Of a stretch of DNA of 64,000 bases, positions 43,981 through 54,901 are shown piece by piece. The first letter of the stretch is position 1. Each line of letters starts with the position of its first letter. The stretch is from assembly GCF_003534205.1 (NCBI RefSeq), contig NZ_CP011102.1:62001-126000 (forward strand). Reading direction: 5' to 3'. The translations under genes were made by a program, and so were the position numbers. The notes beneath the pieces are model-generated. The model had not been told where the DNA came from. It ran no database searches and saw only the letters and a list, made by a program, of their open reading frames with translations. This DNA comes from Listeria weihenstephanensis (GTDB lineage Bacteria > Bacillota > Bacilli > Lactobacillales > Listeriaceae).

Positions 43981-44868
43981 ATGTATTTTGTATACGATAT
44001 TGGTGGGACTTTTATTAAATATGCTTTGATGGATCGGGCGGGAACGGTGGTTATGAAGGATAAATTCCCGACGAATGTGAAGAATGCGGAGGATCTGGTC
44101 GCACAACTGGTGGATAAATTCCTGCCTTATAAAGAGGACGTCAAGGGAATCGCGGTCAGTTGTCCTGGTATTGTAGATACGAAAACGGGCATCATTTATA
44201 AAGGTGGATCGTTCCCGTTTATGCATGAGAAAAATTTGGCGGCGATGTTGACGGAAGCTTGCGGAGTTCCTGCGGTGATTCAAAATGATGCGAAAAGTGC
44301 GGCGCTTGCGGAACTGTGGTTGGGCGTAGTGAAAGATGTGGAAAGCGCGGTTGTTCTAACCCTAGGAACGGGTGTCGGCGGTGCTATTATCATTGATGGA
44401 AAGCTGCGTAATGGCTTTAATTTGATGGCCGGTGAGGTAAGTTATATGCTGATGGATTTTAACTCGAAAACGTTACAGGGGAATGTCTTTGGAATGACGG
44501 GTTCGGCGGTGCAACTGATTTCAAAGATTGCAACGGCGAAAGGATTGGCAGACAAAACAGATGGAAAAACTTGTTTTCAGCTTATTCATGATGGTGACGC
44601 GGAAGCTGTGGCGATTTTCGATGAGTATATTTATGCATTGGCATCGCATATTATGAGTATTCAATACATGATTGACCCTGAAATTATTGCGATTGGTGGC
44701 GGGATTAGCGCGCAAGAAATCGTGACAGAACGCCTTAATTTAGCAGTAGAAGAGATTAAAAAGGTGACTCCTTTCCATGCGGCAAGTCCTCAAATCGTGA
44801 CGTGTCATTTTAAAAATGATGCCAATTTATACGGGGCTTTGTATAATTTTTTCTTGCAGTTTGAGTGA
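43981..44868 (+). CDS. ROK-family sugar kinase-like protein
   Basis: 295 residues from the ATG at 43981 (AAAGAGGCG upstream). ATPase-fold motifs DIGGTFIKYALMD (phosphate 1), CPGIVDTKTG and LGTGVGGAIIIDGKL (phosphate 2), and AIGGGIS (adenosine). The usual ROK zinc motif CxCGxxGC is absent (the region reads NVFGMTG), as in some Listeria ROK proteins. Predicted to phosphorylate a hexose or amino-sugar delivered by the symporter of the same cluster. Confidence 0.85.
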   Translation: MYFVYDIGGTFIKYALMDRAGTVVMKDKFPTNVKNAEDLVAQLVDKFLPYKEDVKGIAVSCPGIVDTKTGIIYKGGSFPFMHEKNLAAMLTEACGVPAVIQNDAKSAALAELWLGVVKDVESAVVLTLGTGVGGAIIIDGKLRNGFNLMAGEVSYMLMDFNSKTLQGNVFGMTGSAVQLISKIATAKGLADKTDGKTCFQLIHDGDAEAVAIFDEYIYALASHIMSIQYMIDPEIIAIGGGISAQEIVTERLNLAVEEIKKVTPFHAASPQIVTCHFKNDANLYGALYNFFLQFE

Positions 44869-44883
44869 GGAGGAGAGCAGAAG

Positions 44884-45744
44884 ATGGGGTTCACACATGA
44901 ATTGATTGAGGCGGATGCTAATATTCCTGTGAAATACATTATTCATACGGCGTCTGACCCAGTTTCTGTGCCGAGGCACTGGCATGAGGCGATGGAAATC
45001 AGTTATACGGCGATCGGTTCAGTGCAGAACTTCTACATTGATGGGCAAAATTATACGACCAAACCTGGTGATATTCTAGTGATCAATTCGAATGCGATTC
45101 ACTCGATATTGCCTCTTTTTGAGGAGAACCGGAAGGCGTTATCAATCTTTTTTCCCTACTCTTTTTTGCAAGAGCATGTGCCGAATATTTCGGAAATTGA
45201 GTTTTGCTGTTTTTTGAAGGAAGTTTCAGATGGATCATTAGCACGGTTGCAGGGTTTGCTAGCTGATTTTATTGTGGAAGCGGAGACGGGGAAACGTGGC
45301 TTATCTTCGTTGCGACTCACAGCGATCATGTATGATGTACTGTATCTTTTGATAAAAAATTACTCGGTGCAAAAGCGGAATACGACGTTGATCACGACGG
45401 AGAAGCATTTGGCTAGGTTGACGAAAATGATTGCATACATGAAGGATAATTATGCAGAGGAGCTATCAGTTTCGGATTTGGCGGCGCATTTCAACTTAAC
45501 ACCTGAGTATTTTTCGCGGTTTTTCAAGCGTTATATGGATAGTACGGTGCTGGAATATTTGGAGTTAATCAGGCTTGGGAAGGCGCATCAGTTGTTGATG
45601 AATACGGATAAAACGATTAGTTATATCGCGCATTCTTGTGGGTTTCCAAACGAAAAATCTTTTACGCGGGTTTTCAAAAAAGTGTATAAAATAACGCCTA
45701 ATAAATATCGACTTCAAGGGAAAAATCATAATTTGACGGTATAA
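44884..45744 (+). CDS. AraC-family regulator with cupin sensor domain
   Basis: 286 residues, 15 bp after the ROK gene with GAGGAGGAGAG upstream. N-terminal cupin (PRHWHEAMEISYTAIG ... KPGDILVINSNAIHSI), C-terminal double helix-turn-helix (LSVSDLAAHFNLTPEYFSRF and IAHSCGFPNEKSFTRVFKK). Typical activator of sugar-use genes; likely controls the symporter/esterase pair downstream. Confidence 0.9.
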   Translation: MGFTHELIEADANIPVKYIIHTASDPVSVPRHWHEAMEISYTAIGSVQNFYIDGQNYTTKPGDILVINSNAIHSILPLFEENRKALSIFFPYSFLQEHVPNISEIEFCCFLKEVSDGSLARLQGLLADFIVEAETGKRGLSSLRLTAIMYDVLYLLIKNYSVQKRNTTLITTEKHLARLTKMIAYMKDNYAEELSVSDLAAHFNLTPEYFSRFFKRYMDSTVLEYLELIRLGKAHQLLMNTDKTISYIAHSCGFPNEKSFTRVFKKVYKITPNKYRLQGKNHNLTV

Positions 45745-45797
45745 TGCCTAAAAAAGGACGGGTGACTGCTTAGTTTATCCTCTAGAATAAGAAGTGA

Positions 45798-45812
45798 AGA
45801 ATGCGCTTTCAT
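45798..45812 (+). promoter_or_regulatory. cre site before the symporter gene
   Basis: AGAATGCGCTTTCAT matches the reverse of the degenerate cre pattern (WGNNWNCGNTTNCAW) at every defined position, 23 bp before the symporter start. Confidence 0.6.
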
Positions 45813-45834
45813 TTTGAATTTAGGAGGAGACAAC

Positions 45835-47190
45835 ATGTTTGATAAACAAACGTCTTGGAAGGAAAGAATCAGCTATGGTTTGAGCGATACGGCATCAAAT
45901 TTTGTTTTTGCAATGATTAGTACGTATTTGATTTATTTTTACACGGATGTTTTTGGTATTGGTGCGGCGACGGTGGGGACGCTTTTTCTAGTGACGCGTT
46001 GTATTGATGCTTTTGATGGACCTGTTTTTGGAATCTTGATTGACAGGACGAACACGAGGTGGGGCAAATCAAGGCCATACTTTCTCTGGCTCGCGATACC
46101 GCTTGCTGTTGTTTTCGTCATGACGTTTACGACGCCAGATCTGAGTTTGACGGGTAAAACAGTATACGCTTACATCACGTATATGACGCTTAGCATCATG
46201 TACTCGGCGATCAATGTTCCAGTGACGGCAATCTTACCGAGTTTGTCGAGCAGTCCGAAAGAGCGGACGGTTATCGTGACAGTTCGGATGATTTTTGCGG
46301 CGCTTGGTAGTGCGGTTGTGAGTATTTGTGTGCTGCCGATGGTTGATTTGCTTGGTCAAGGCGATAAGCAGAAAGGCTTCTTTTGGACGGTGGTTATTTT
46401 AGCTGTTTTCGCGGTTATTTTCTTTTTCATAGCTTTTAAAAATGTTCGTGAAAAAGTGGAGCCAATTTCGGATAAGGAGAAAATTGAATTCAAGGATTTA
46501 TTACTCGTGATGCGGAAAAATCGGCCTTGGGTTGTGATGGTGATCTTTGCTTTTATTTACTTCTTGGTATTTACGATCAAAATGCAGTCGACGATGTATT
46601 ATATGACGTACAATTTTGGGCGGCCTGATTTAGCAGCTGGGATACTGGGGGTTTCGACGCTGAGTATTGTGGCGACGATCTGTATTCCGAAGTTAACCTC
46701 AATTTTTACGAAACGGACGACGATGTTGGTGGGTTTGGCGATTTTCGGATTAGGACAACTCATTGTGTGGATTTCGAGCGGGAATGATTCGGTAAGTTTG
46801 CTATTTATCGGGGCAATTGTTGGGGTGTTGGGACTTGGACTGATTCAACCGGTTCTGTTCACAATGGCTGCGGATACGGTGGATTATGGCGAGTGGAAAA
46901 CAGGGATTCGAGCGCAAGGTTTCTTATCTTCGGCACCGACGATGGGCGTTAAAATCGGGATGGGTGTTGGGGGTGCAATCTCTGGCTGGCTGCTGTCGGC
47001 TGGTGGCTATGTGCCAAATCAGACTCAGAGTGCGTCGGCGTTGATGGCGATTGAATGGAGCTATATTTGGGTTCCAATTATTGGTGTCATTTTGGCGGCA
47101 GGGGTTATGATGTTCTACAACTTGGACAAAACGAGCGACACGATGACGAGGGAACTTGAGGCGAGAAAATTGATGAAGGAGGAGAAGTAA
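45835..47190 (+). CDS. GPH-family glycoside/sugar cation symporter
   Basis: 451 residues from the ATG at 45835 (AGGAGG upstream), with 12 predicted helices. N-terminal KERISYGLSDTASNFVFAM, the loop DRTNTRWGKSRPY (conserved GKxRP of the family) and later DYGEWKTGIRAQG identify the melibiose-carrier/MFS group. Imports an unknown glycoside with Na+ or H+. One base separates its stop from the esterase start. Confidence 0.88.
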   Translation: MFDKQTSWKERISYGLSDTASNFVFAMISTYLIYFYTDVFGIGAATVGTLFLVTRCIDAFDGPVFGILIDRTNTRWGKSRPYFLWLAIPLAVVFVMTFTTPDLSLTGKTVYAYITYMTLSIMYSAINVPVTAILPSLSSSPKERTVIVTVRMIFAALGSAVVSICVLPMVDLLGQGDKQKGFFWTVVILAVFAVIFFFIAFKNVREKVEPISDKEKIEFKDLLLVMRKNRPWVVMVIFAFIYFLVFTIKMQSTMYYMTYNFGRPDLAAGILGVSTLSIVATICIPKLTSIFTKRTTMLVGLAIFGLGQLIVWISSGNDSVSLLFIGAIVGVLGLGLIQPVLFTMAADTVDYGEWKTGIRAQGFLSSAPTMGVKIGMGVGGAISGWLLSAGGYVPNQTQSASALMAIEWSYIWVPIIGVILAAGVMMFYNLDKTSDTMTRELEARKLMKEEK

Positions 47191-47191
47191 G

Positions 47192-48241
47192 ATGAATTAT
47201 CAAGAAGCGAAGGAATTATTGAAAACGAAGGCTGGGAATGCGGAAAAATGGGTGAAATATGTACCTGGCTTGGAGGAATCGGGCTATCTTGCGGAGGCGA
47301 CGAAACAGGAGTTAATGCCAAAGGATGCGCCTGCTGAGCAAGATCCGAATCAAGTGATGACGGTTGAAGCGTTGCGCGCGAGCATGGGTTGGCCGAGTAG
47401 GGATATATCGGTGAACGCGCTTATTATAGAAAATGATGTCGCGGATGGCAATATTCCTGTGCGAATTTATCGGAAAGAAGCGCTGGGTAAGCCCGTACCT
47501 GTCATTGTCTTTTTCCATGGTGGTGGATTTTTTGGTGGTTCGCTTGATAATGTGGAGCATCCGTGTCGGACACTTGCGGATAAAGGGGATGTCGTGGTGG
47601 TTTCGGTGGACTATTCGCTGGCACCTGAAAAACCGTATCCGGATGGATTGCTTGATTCATATCGCGCGGTGAAATGGGTATATCGGAATGCGGATAAATT
47701 GGGAATTTTGAAGGAAAAAATTGCGGTTGCAGGTGACTCGGCGGGTGGAAATTTGAGTATCACGGTGAGCTTGCTTGATCGGACATTTGGAACGAATTAT
47801 ATTGGTGCGCAGGTGCTGCTTTACCCGACGGTCGCGAGAGGAATTGATGGGAAGGGCGAGCTTTGGGACGCATCCCGTCTAGGTGCAAAGGCTGACGCGG
47901 AGCTCATAGCAGGATATGTTGCTGGATTTGGTAGCTTGGATTTTAAGGTGGATGAGATGTATTTGGAGAATCAAGAGAATACGAAAAATTCACTTGTGTC
48001 GCCAATTTATTCGGAGCGGTTAGGGGAACTTCCGCCAACGCTAGTTGCTGTCGGTGAGTTTGATCCGTTACGGCTGCAAAATGAGGTTTTGGTAGCGCAA
48101 TTACGTGAAAATGGCGTGGCAACGGAGTATATTCAATATAACGGAATGATTCATGCGTTTATGGATCAGATTGGTGATGCGCCACAAGCGGAAGATGTGA
48201 TGGAAGAGACGGTTCGGTTTGTTTTGGGGATTTTTAAATAG
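47192..48241 (+). CDS. HSL-type alpha/beta-hydrolase (acetyl esterase-like)
   Basis: 349 residues. Oxyanion motif FFHGGGFFGG, nucleophile GDSAGGNLS, acid in VGEFDPLR and His in GMIHAFMDQ are all present in hormone-sensitive-lipase-family order. Translationally coupled to the symporter (TAAG-ATG). Probably removes acyl groups from the imported sugar before phosphorylation by the ROK kinase; inference from the operon. Confidence 0.88.
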   Translation: MNYQEAKELLKTKAGNAEKWVKYVPGLEESGYLAEATKQELMPKDAPAEQDPNQVMTVEALRASMGWPSRDISVNALIIENDVADGNIPVRIYRKEALGKPVPVIVFFHGGGFFGGSLDNVEHPCRTLADKGDVVVVSVDYSLAPEKPYPDGLLDSYRAVKWVYRNADKLGILKEKIAVAGDSAGGNLSITVSLLDRTFGTNYIGAQVLLYPTVARGIDGKGELWDASRLGAKADAELIAGYVAGFGSLDFKVDEMYLENQENTKNSLVSPIYSERLGELPPTLVAVGEFDPLRLQNEVLVAQLRENGVATEYIQYNGMIHAFMDQIGDAPQAEDVMEETVRFVLGIFK

Positions 48242-48308
48242 GACTGATTTGTCGGGTTTCCTCTGATAATTCTCCAAACTTCAGCGTGCTGATACGCAGG
48301 ACTAGTGG

Positions 48309-48336
48309 GGCTTGTTTCCTTGTCGCAAGCCTTTTT
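48309..48336 (+). terminator. Terminator after the esterase gene
   Basis: GGCTTG...CAAGCC stem followed by TTTTTA. Confidence 0.75.
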
Positions 48337-48409
48337 AGTCTGTCATTTCCGTGGTGAAATAGTGTATACTTACTTAATAGTAGATGTTTGCAAAAAGGAG
48401 TGATACATA

Positions 48410-49072
48410 ATGCAGTTTAGCGATGCGGATTTTGCGCTTTTTGATCGGGATTATTTTCAGTTTCGGCAGATGAAGGAGTTTACGCCAACGCTGGTGGAGA
48501 GTGTGAAGGCGGAATATAAGGCTAGATGGGATGTTTGGAAGGAGTTTGCGTTGTTGTGCCAGCGGGAAACGGTGGGTTTTGGGAAGCCGAAAGTGGAGAG
48601 TTGGACGAATGGTTGGCAGGTTCGGTCGCATTTTTGGGCATATTATAAGGGATTGTCACGGCAGGATTCGGCGAGTATGATTGCGATTTTGCTCAAAAAA
48701 GATAGTTTTCGGATTTATTTGGAGTGGCATGCGTACAGGAGCTCGGATTCGGTGACGAGTTATGAGGAGCATATTCGGTGGGTGGAATTTTTGCCGGAGT
48801 GGGTTCGGGGATTGGGGATTGATGTGGCGGATTATCAGGTATGGACTTCGTATGAGGATGAGCCGGATAATTTCGTGGGATTGCAGGATTATTTGGAAAA
48901 TCTGGAGGTTCGGGAAGGGTTTCGGGAGCTCTTGGAAAACTCGAAAAAATGGCTACGAATTGGGCGGGTTATTCCAAAAGAGGAAGCTGTGCAATGTGTT
49001 GCTATGGAAGAGATTGTAAGGGAAACGATGATGGAACTTTCTTACTTGTATAGCAAAACGGAAGAGCTATAA
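48410..49072 (+). CDS. Uncharacterised 220-aa cytosolic protein
   Basis: AAAGGAGTG upstream of the ATG at 48410. The Trp/Tyr-rich sequence has no signal peptide or membrane segment; conserved-looking blocks are FDRDYFQFRQMKEFTP and SHFWAYYKGLSRQDSASMIA. I cannot name the family with confidence. Single gene between a terminator and the licT-like promoter. Confidence 0.6.
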   Translation: MQFSDADFALFDRDYFQFRQMKEFTPTLVESVKAEYKARWDVWKEFALLCQRETVGFGKPKVESWTNGWQVRSHFWAYYKGLSRQDSASMIAILLKKDSFRIYLEWHAYRSSDSVTSYEEHIRWVEFLPEWVRGLGIDVADYQVWTSYEDEPDNFVGLQDYLENLEVREGFRELLENSKKWLRIGRVIPKEEAVQCVAMEEIVRETMMELSYLYSKTEEL

Positions 49073-49091
49073 AATAGGAGGAAGAATGTTG

Positions 49092-49121
49092 TTGACAGCG
49101 CTTTCGATAAGGTGATATACT
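49092..49121 (+). promoter_or_regulatory. licT-like promoter with near-cre site
   Basis: TTGACA (49092-49097), 18 bp, TATACT (49116-49121). TGACAGCGCTTTCGA at 49093-49107 fits the reversed cre pattern with one mismatch, overlapping the -35 box. Confidence 0.65.
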
Positions 49122-49135
49122 TAGTTTTAGGAAAA

Positions 49136-49165
49136 GGATTGTTACTGATTCGATCAGGCATTACC
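49136..49165 (+). promoter_or_regulatory. RAT element of the licT-like gene
   Basis: Begins GGATTGTTACTGATTCG and ends CAGGCATTACC, a very good RAT. Its last bases form the first arm of the following terminator, so binding of the antiterminator permits its own expression. Confidence 0.85.
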
Positions 49166-49227
49166 AACATCGACGGGGAAGCACGTATTTGAGTACGTGT
49201 AGCTGCGTGAGATATTGGTATTTTTTT
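49162..49227 (+). terminator. Conditional terminator under RAT control
   Basis: TTACCAACATC pairs with GATATTGGTA around an inner CACGTA/TACGTG stem, then TTTTTTT. Confidence 0.85.
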
Positions 49228-49252
49228 CGTCCATGAAAGCGAGGAGGCTTCT

Positions 49253-50098
49253 ATGAAGATTATTAAAGCGATTAATAATAATGTTGCTCTGGCGGTGAAT
49301 GAGCAGGGACATGAGCTCGTGATAATGGGCAAAGGTGTTGGATTCCAGAAGAAGTTGGATGATATTATTGATGATGCGGTGATTGAGAAGGTTTTTGTTT
49401 TGGAAACGGACGAATTGTCTGAGAAATTGATGGATTTACTTGGCGAGATTCCAGCAATACATCTGGAAATTGCGGATGAGATTGTGAATTATGCGAAGGA
49501 AACTTTTGATGCGAAAATCAGTGATAATGTGTATTTAACGCTCACGGATCATATCAGTTTTGCGATCGCGCGGCATGAAAAAGGGATGCTAATTCGTAAT
49601 GTGATGTTGTGGGAAATCAAGAAGTTTTATAAGGATGAGTTTAAGATTGGTCTGAAGGCGCTGGAGATTATTAAGGAGCGGCTTGGGGTTCAGCTTGGTG
49701 AGGACGAGGCTGGGTTTATTGCGCTACATATTGTGAATGCGCGGACGGACGGTCAGGCGATGAAGACGACGGTTGATATGACGCAGGTTGTGCAGGATGT
49801 ACTGAACATTGTGACGTATCATTTTAATGTGGTGCTGGATGAGTCGTCGCTGAATTATACGCGTTTTGTGACGCATTTACAGTATTTTGCGCAGCGGCTT
49901 TTGCGGAATGAGATTGTCGATTCTGGCGATGATTTTCTTTTTGATCAGGTGCAGGTGAAATATCCGGAGAGTTTTGAATGTACGGGAAAAATTGATGCGT
50001 ATCTGCAAAAGGCGCATCACGCAACGCTTACGAAGGATGAACGGGTGTATTTGACACTTCATATTCATCGGGTGACGGAGCGGAATCGGACAATTTGA
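49253..50098 (+). CDS. BglG/LicT-family transcription antiterminator
   Basis: 281 residues. CAT RNA-binding domain at 1-60 (MKIIKAINNNVALAVNEQG ... GKGVGFQKK), then two PTS-regulation domains: PRD1 ~65-170 with conserved His in LTDHISFAIARH and ALHIVNA, and PRD2 ~175-281 with THLQYFAQRLL and TLHIHRVTER. Binds RAT RNA when beta-glucosides are available. Autoregulated by the RAT at 49136. No PTS permease gene is nearby, so its phosphorylating partner is elsewhere. Confidence 0.93.
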   Translation: MKIIKAINNNVALAVNEQGHELVIMGKGVGFQKKLDDIIDDAVIEKVFVLETDELSEKLMDLLGEIPAIHLEIADEIVNYAKETFDAKISDNVYLTLTDHISFAIARHEKGMLIRNVMLWEIKKFYKDEFKIGLKALEIIKERLGVQLGEDEAGFIALHIVNARTDGQAMKTTVDMTQVVQDVLNIVTYHFNVVLDESSLNYTRFVTHLQYFAQRLLRNEIVDSGDDFLFDQVQVKYPESFECTGKIDAYLQKAHHATLTKDERVYLTLHIHRVTERNRTI

Positions 50099-50127
50099 AT
50101 AGTACAGTGATTAATAATGGATTGTTG

Positions 50128-50205
50128 TTGTGGCTCTTATGAAGTGTTTTTTGCTGAATTAGAGCCTCAATATGAGTGGGAGCGAAGCGAGCATTCGTTC
50201 CTCAA
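50128..50205 (+). repeat. R2 repeat copy
   Basis: TTGTGGCTCTTATGAAG...GAATTAGAGCCTCAATATG, then GGGAGCGAAGCGAGC. Confidence 0.65.
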
Positions 50206-50312
50206 AAAGTTCTTATAGGTTAAACAATGAATAAGAGTTGGAATAATCGGATATTGATATTTGAAAAGACGAAATATAATGGTGTGGAATGAATTTTTGC
50301 GCAGCTATATGC

Positions 50313-50343
50313 TTGACCTGTAATGCATTACACAGGTTACACT
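50313..50343 (+). promoter_or_regulatory. Promoter with palindromic operator TGTAATGCATTACA (site 1)
   Basis: TTGACC (50313-50318) is followed directly by the 14-bp perfect palindrome (50319-50332) and, 19 bp after the -35 box, TACACT (50338-50343). The same geometry recurs at 58759-58789. Confidence 0.7.
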
Positions 50344-50365
50344 TGATTTAGGATATAAAATATAG

Positions 50366-51100
<735 letters not shown>

Positions 51101-51125
51101 ATAGTATAGTGGGGCGTCTTGTTTG

Positions 51126-51247
51126 GCGCCTTCGGATTCAGCTTCAAGAGCCAGGCCCTCGAAAACTTCACGCCCTCCACAAAAACCGAGGACGGGTTTT
51201 TCCTGCGGCCGCTCCAGTTTTTTTCGGGCCTAACGGGCTCTTTCAGC
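51126..51247 (-). repeat. R1 repeat copy (minus orientation)
   Basis: The reverse complement carries GAAAAAAACTGGAGCGGCCG, GGTTTTTGTGGAGGGCGTGA and GAAGCTGAATCCGAAGGCGC, matching the copy at 60395-60515. Confidence 0.75.
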
Positions 51248-51249
51248 AT

Positions 51250-52789
<1,540 letters not shown>

Positions 52790-52800
52790 TAATGTTTGAA

Positions 52801-52834
52801 GAGGAGCGCTCTGTCTTAGATGGAGTGCTTTTTT
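52801..52834 (+). terminator. Terminator after the first GH1 gene
   Basis: AGCGCTC...GGAGTGCT stem (one G-U) followed by TTTTTTG. Confidence 0.65.
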
Positions 52835-52885
52835 GTGTGAAATATAGTTGATACATGTAGAAAAGAAGTATTATCCAAAATTATG

Positions 52886-52914
52886 TTGCATTAACCAATT
52901 TACCATGTTATCAT
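52886..52914 (+). promoter_or_regulatory. Promoter of the exported-protein/ABC island
   Basis: TTGCAT (52886-52891), 17 bp, TATCAT (52909-52914), 42 bp before the exported-protein start. Confidence 0.5.
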
Positions 52915-52955
52915 TTTCACAGATGGATGGAGAGCGAGAATAAGGGGGAGTTAAT

Positions 52956-53399
52956 TTGAAAAAAACAAAAGTAACATGGATAGTAATACTTGCAGTTGCT
53001 AGCTTGAGTGTTGCAGTAGCATCTTTGGCAGTTTCGACTGTACAAGCTAGGTATACTGTTCGGGGAGTAGACGCTAGCTACCAGTGGAGTAATACGTATC
53101 AAGTGAACCAGAGTGCCTCAGCCATTGAAACTAAAAAACATTGGACCAGTGGTAAAGTATACTATGGGGTGAATCAAAAATCTGGAACGGTAAAAACAAA
53201 GTACAGTATATATTATAAGAAAAATAACGGTAAATATATACTCGAATATGATAATGGATATACTTCGAAAAACAATACTTACTATGGAGAGTTTTTCGCA
53301 CACTCTACAAATGGAAAAGACAAATATTCATACAAATTAATGAAAAATACTAATAAAAATGTGAAATCTCAAATGCTCATAGATTTATTCGTACTTTAA
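52956..53399 (+). CDS. Small exported protein, bacteriocin-like candidate
   Basis: 147 residues, TTG start with GGGGGAG upstream. A clear signal peptide (KKTK, hydrophobic core, STVQA) should be cut after residue 31, leaving ~116 residues rich in Lys, Tyr, Asn, Ser and Thr, with almost no acidic clusters and no cysteine. No homologous family recognised; it does not fit lactococcin 972 well. It is followed by two ATPase-permease genes and an M50-like peptidase, after an IS. Size, export and neighbours suggest a secreted antimicrobial or signalling protein; inference. Confidence 0.6.
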   Translation: MKKTKVTWIVILAVASLSVAVASLAVSTVQARYTVRGVDASYQWSNTYQVNQSASAIETKKHWTSGKVYYGVNQKSGTVKTKYSIYYKKNNGKYILEYDNGYTSKNNTYYGEFFAHSTNGKDKYSYKLMKNTNKNVKSQMLIDLFVL

Positions 53400-53431
53400 G
53401 AGCATCAGCAGAGCTTTTCATTCATCTAATT

Positions 53432-54876
53432 GAACTAATTTCATAACTCCTAAGCCTTGCGGCTCAAGAGATTTAAAGCAATAAAAAAGAGGAACCTCCC
53501 CATTTTTGATATAATGTTAGGTGCGAGCCAAACAAAATCAAAAAGGAGTGATCCCTCATGGCTATTATACACCAACCAACGTTATTTGACATGGAAACTT
53601 TATTAACACTAGAACCAATGAAACGATACAGTGAAATTTTCTCCCCATTACCGCTCGTAAAGATCGTACGGTTATTTGATAAACCTACTCGCATGGGAAG
53701 ACCTTTGAGCCTCAACTATGAAGCGACGTTCAAAGCGCTTGTGATTCGTTATGTAGAAGGCATTCCAACAATCAAAGCGTTTGTAAAGCGTTTAAATGAA
53801 GATCTTTTGTTTAAGATGAATCTTGGATTTCTATACTCGGAGCGTGTACCATCAGAAGCTTCTTTTTCTCGTTTCACACATGTGTTATCGCAACATGTAG
53901 ATGTCCTTCAAACAGTAAATCATGTGTTACTGGAACAAATCGATGCCATAAATGGCTTATTTTCAGAGCAATTAGCGATAGATGCGACGCATTTCTCCGC
54001 ACATGATAAAGCGCATAAAACAGATAACCCAAAGCTACCATCGGTAGCAGAACAATTAACAATGTCATCAGAAAATTTGATGCGAACAATCCCAACTAAC
54101 CCAACATGGAGCATCAAAAAGAACAGCAAGGGGAAAAATATGTTTTGGTTTGGCTACAAGTTGCATTTAGCTGTTTCAACGACTATCCAATATATCGTGG
54201 GCAGTTTACTTTCTGCAGCCTTTGTCTCGGATTCATCTGTTGCAATCCCTCTTTTAAGGCAGGTAACAGCTATTGGCAGTAAACCAAGTTATATGATGAT
54301 GGACAAAGGTTACGATGTGACGGCAATCTACCACGCGGGCCATCAGTTAAAGATAGAACCAATCATTGATTTTAATCGGCGTCGAGAAATCACGAGTGGA
54401 GAAGTGAATGAACACTTTCATCCTACATGTTTTTTAGAATATCCCTACAAATATGATAGTGTAGACAAACGTTATCAAGCGCTGAAGTTTACTAGTCCGC
54501 AGGACAAATGCCAAACCTGTCCACTGAGAGATGAAGGTATGTGCCAAAAGGTGATCAAAATAAAGCAAACAACTAATCTTCGGAAATATGCGGTACCTGC
54601 GCGTGGAACTCAAGCTTGGGAAAAGCTTTACAGCCTCCGAAGCGCTGTGGAACGAGTAAATGGCTATTTAAAAAATAATTATCAGCTATCCAATGTCCGT
54701 TTTAATGGTGGCAAAGCCACGGCCACGCATGTAAGCTTGATCCAGTTAACCTATAATGCCGTCAAATTTGCTGTGGAACGCCTGACAACAAAACAACTCC
54801 TGAACGTTTAAAAATGAAAAATCATAAAATTGGATTCGTCTAATTTCGAATAAAAAGCGACTTATGAAATTGGTTC
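53432..54876 (+). mobile_element. Insertion sequence (IS4/IS1182-like DDE element)
   Basis: Ends are 18-bp inverted repeats with two mismatches: GAACTAATTTCATAACTC (53432-53449) and, reversed, GAACCAATTTCATAAGTC (54859-54876). The flanks AATT at 53428-53431 and 54877-54880 are a probable 4-bp target duplication. The element carries its own promoter-like TATAAT before the transposase. It lies between the exported-protein gene and its presumed transporter genes. Confidence 0.8.
53558..54811 (+). CDS. DDE transposase of the IS
   Basis: 417 residues with AAAAGGAGTG upstream, intact. N-terminal DNA-binding part (LSLNYEATFKALVIRYVEGI), then Asp in LAIDATHFSAHDKA, Asp in YMMMDKGYDVTAI, a zinc-binding-like CQTCPLRDEGMC segment and Glu in LRSAVERVNGYLKNNYQL. 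Placed in the IS4 superfamily close to IS1182; exact family not resolved by eye. No disruption seen, so it may be active. Confidence 0.9.
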   Translation: MAIIHQPTLFDMETLLTLEPMKRYSEIFSPLPLVKIVRLFDKPTRMGRPLSLNYEATFKALVIRYVEGIPTIKAFVKRLNEDLLFKMNLGFLYSERVPSEASFSRFTHVLSQHVDVLQTVNHVLLEQIDAINGLFSEQLAIDATHFSAHDKAHKTDNPKLPSVAEQLTMSSENLMRTIPTNPTWSIKKNSKGKNMFWFGYKLHLAVSTTIQYIVGSLLSAAFVSDSSVAIPLLRQVTAIGSKPSYMMMDKGYDVTAIYHAGHQLKIEPIIDFNRRREITSGEVNEHFHPTCFLEYPYKYDSVDKRYQALKFTSPQDKCQTCPLRDEGMCQKVIKIKQTTNLRKYAVPARGTQAWEKLYSLRSAVERVNGYLKNNYQLSNVRFNGGKATATHVSLIQLTYNAVKFAVERLTTKQLLNV

Positions 54877-54901
54877 AATTGAAAAAAGAGGGATAATAAA
54901 A

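Noticed and set aside
50319..50332. TGTAATGCATTACA as a CcpA cre site
   Set aside because: The cre core needs CG at the centre; this palindrome has GC. It was kept as a separate operator.
52956..53399. Lactococcin 972 assignment for the exported protein
   Set aside because: The location next to ABC genes fits, but the mature sequence lacks the Gly/Trp/Tyr pattern I associate with that family, and the ABC proteins are not the usual lactococcin 972 pair.
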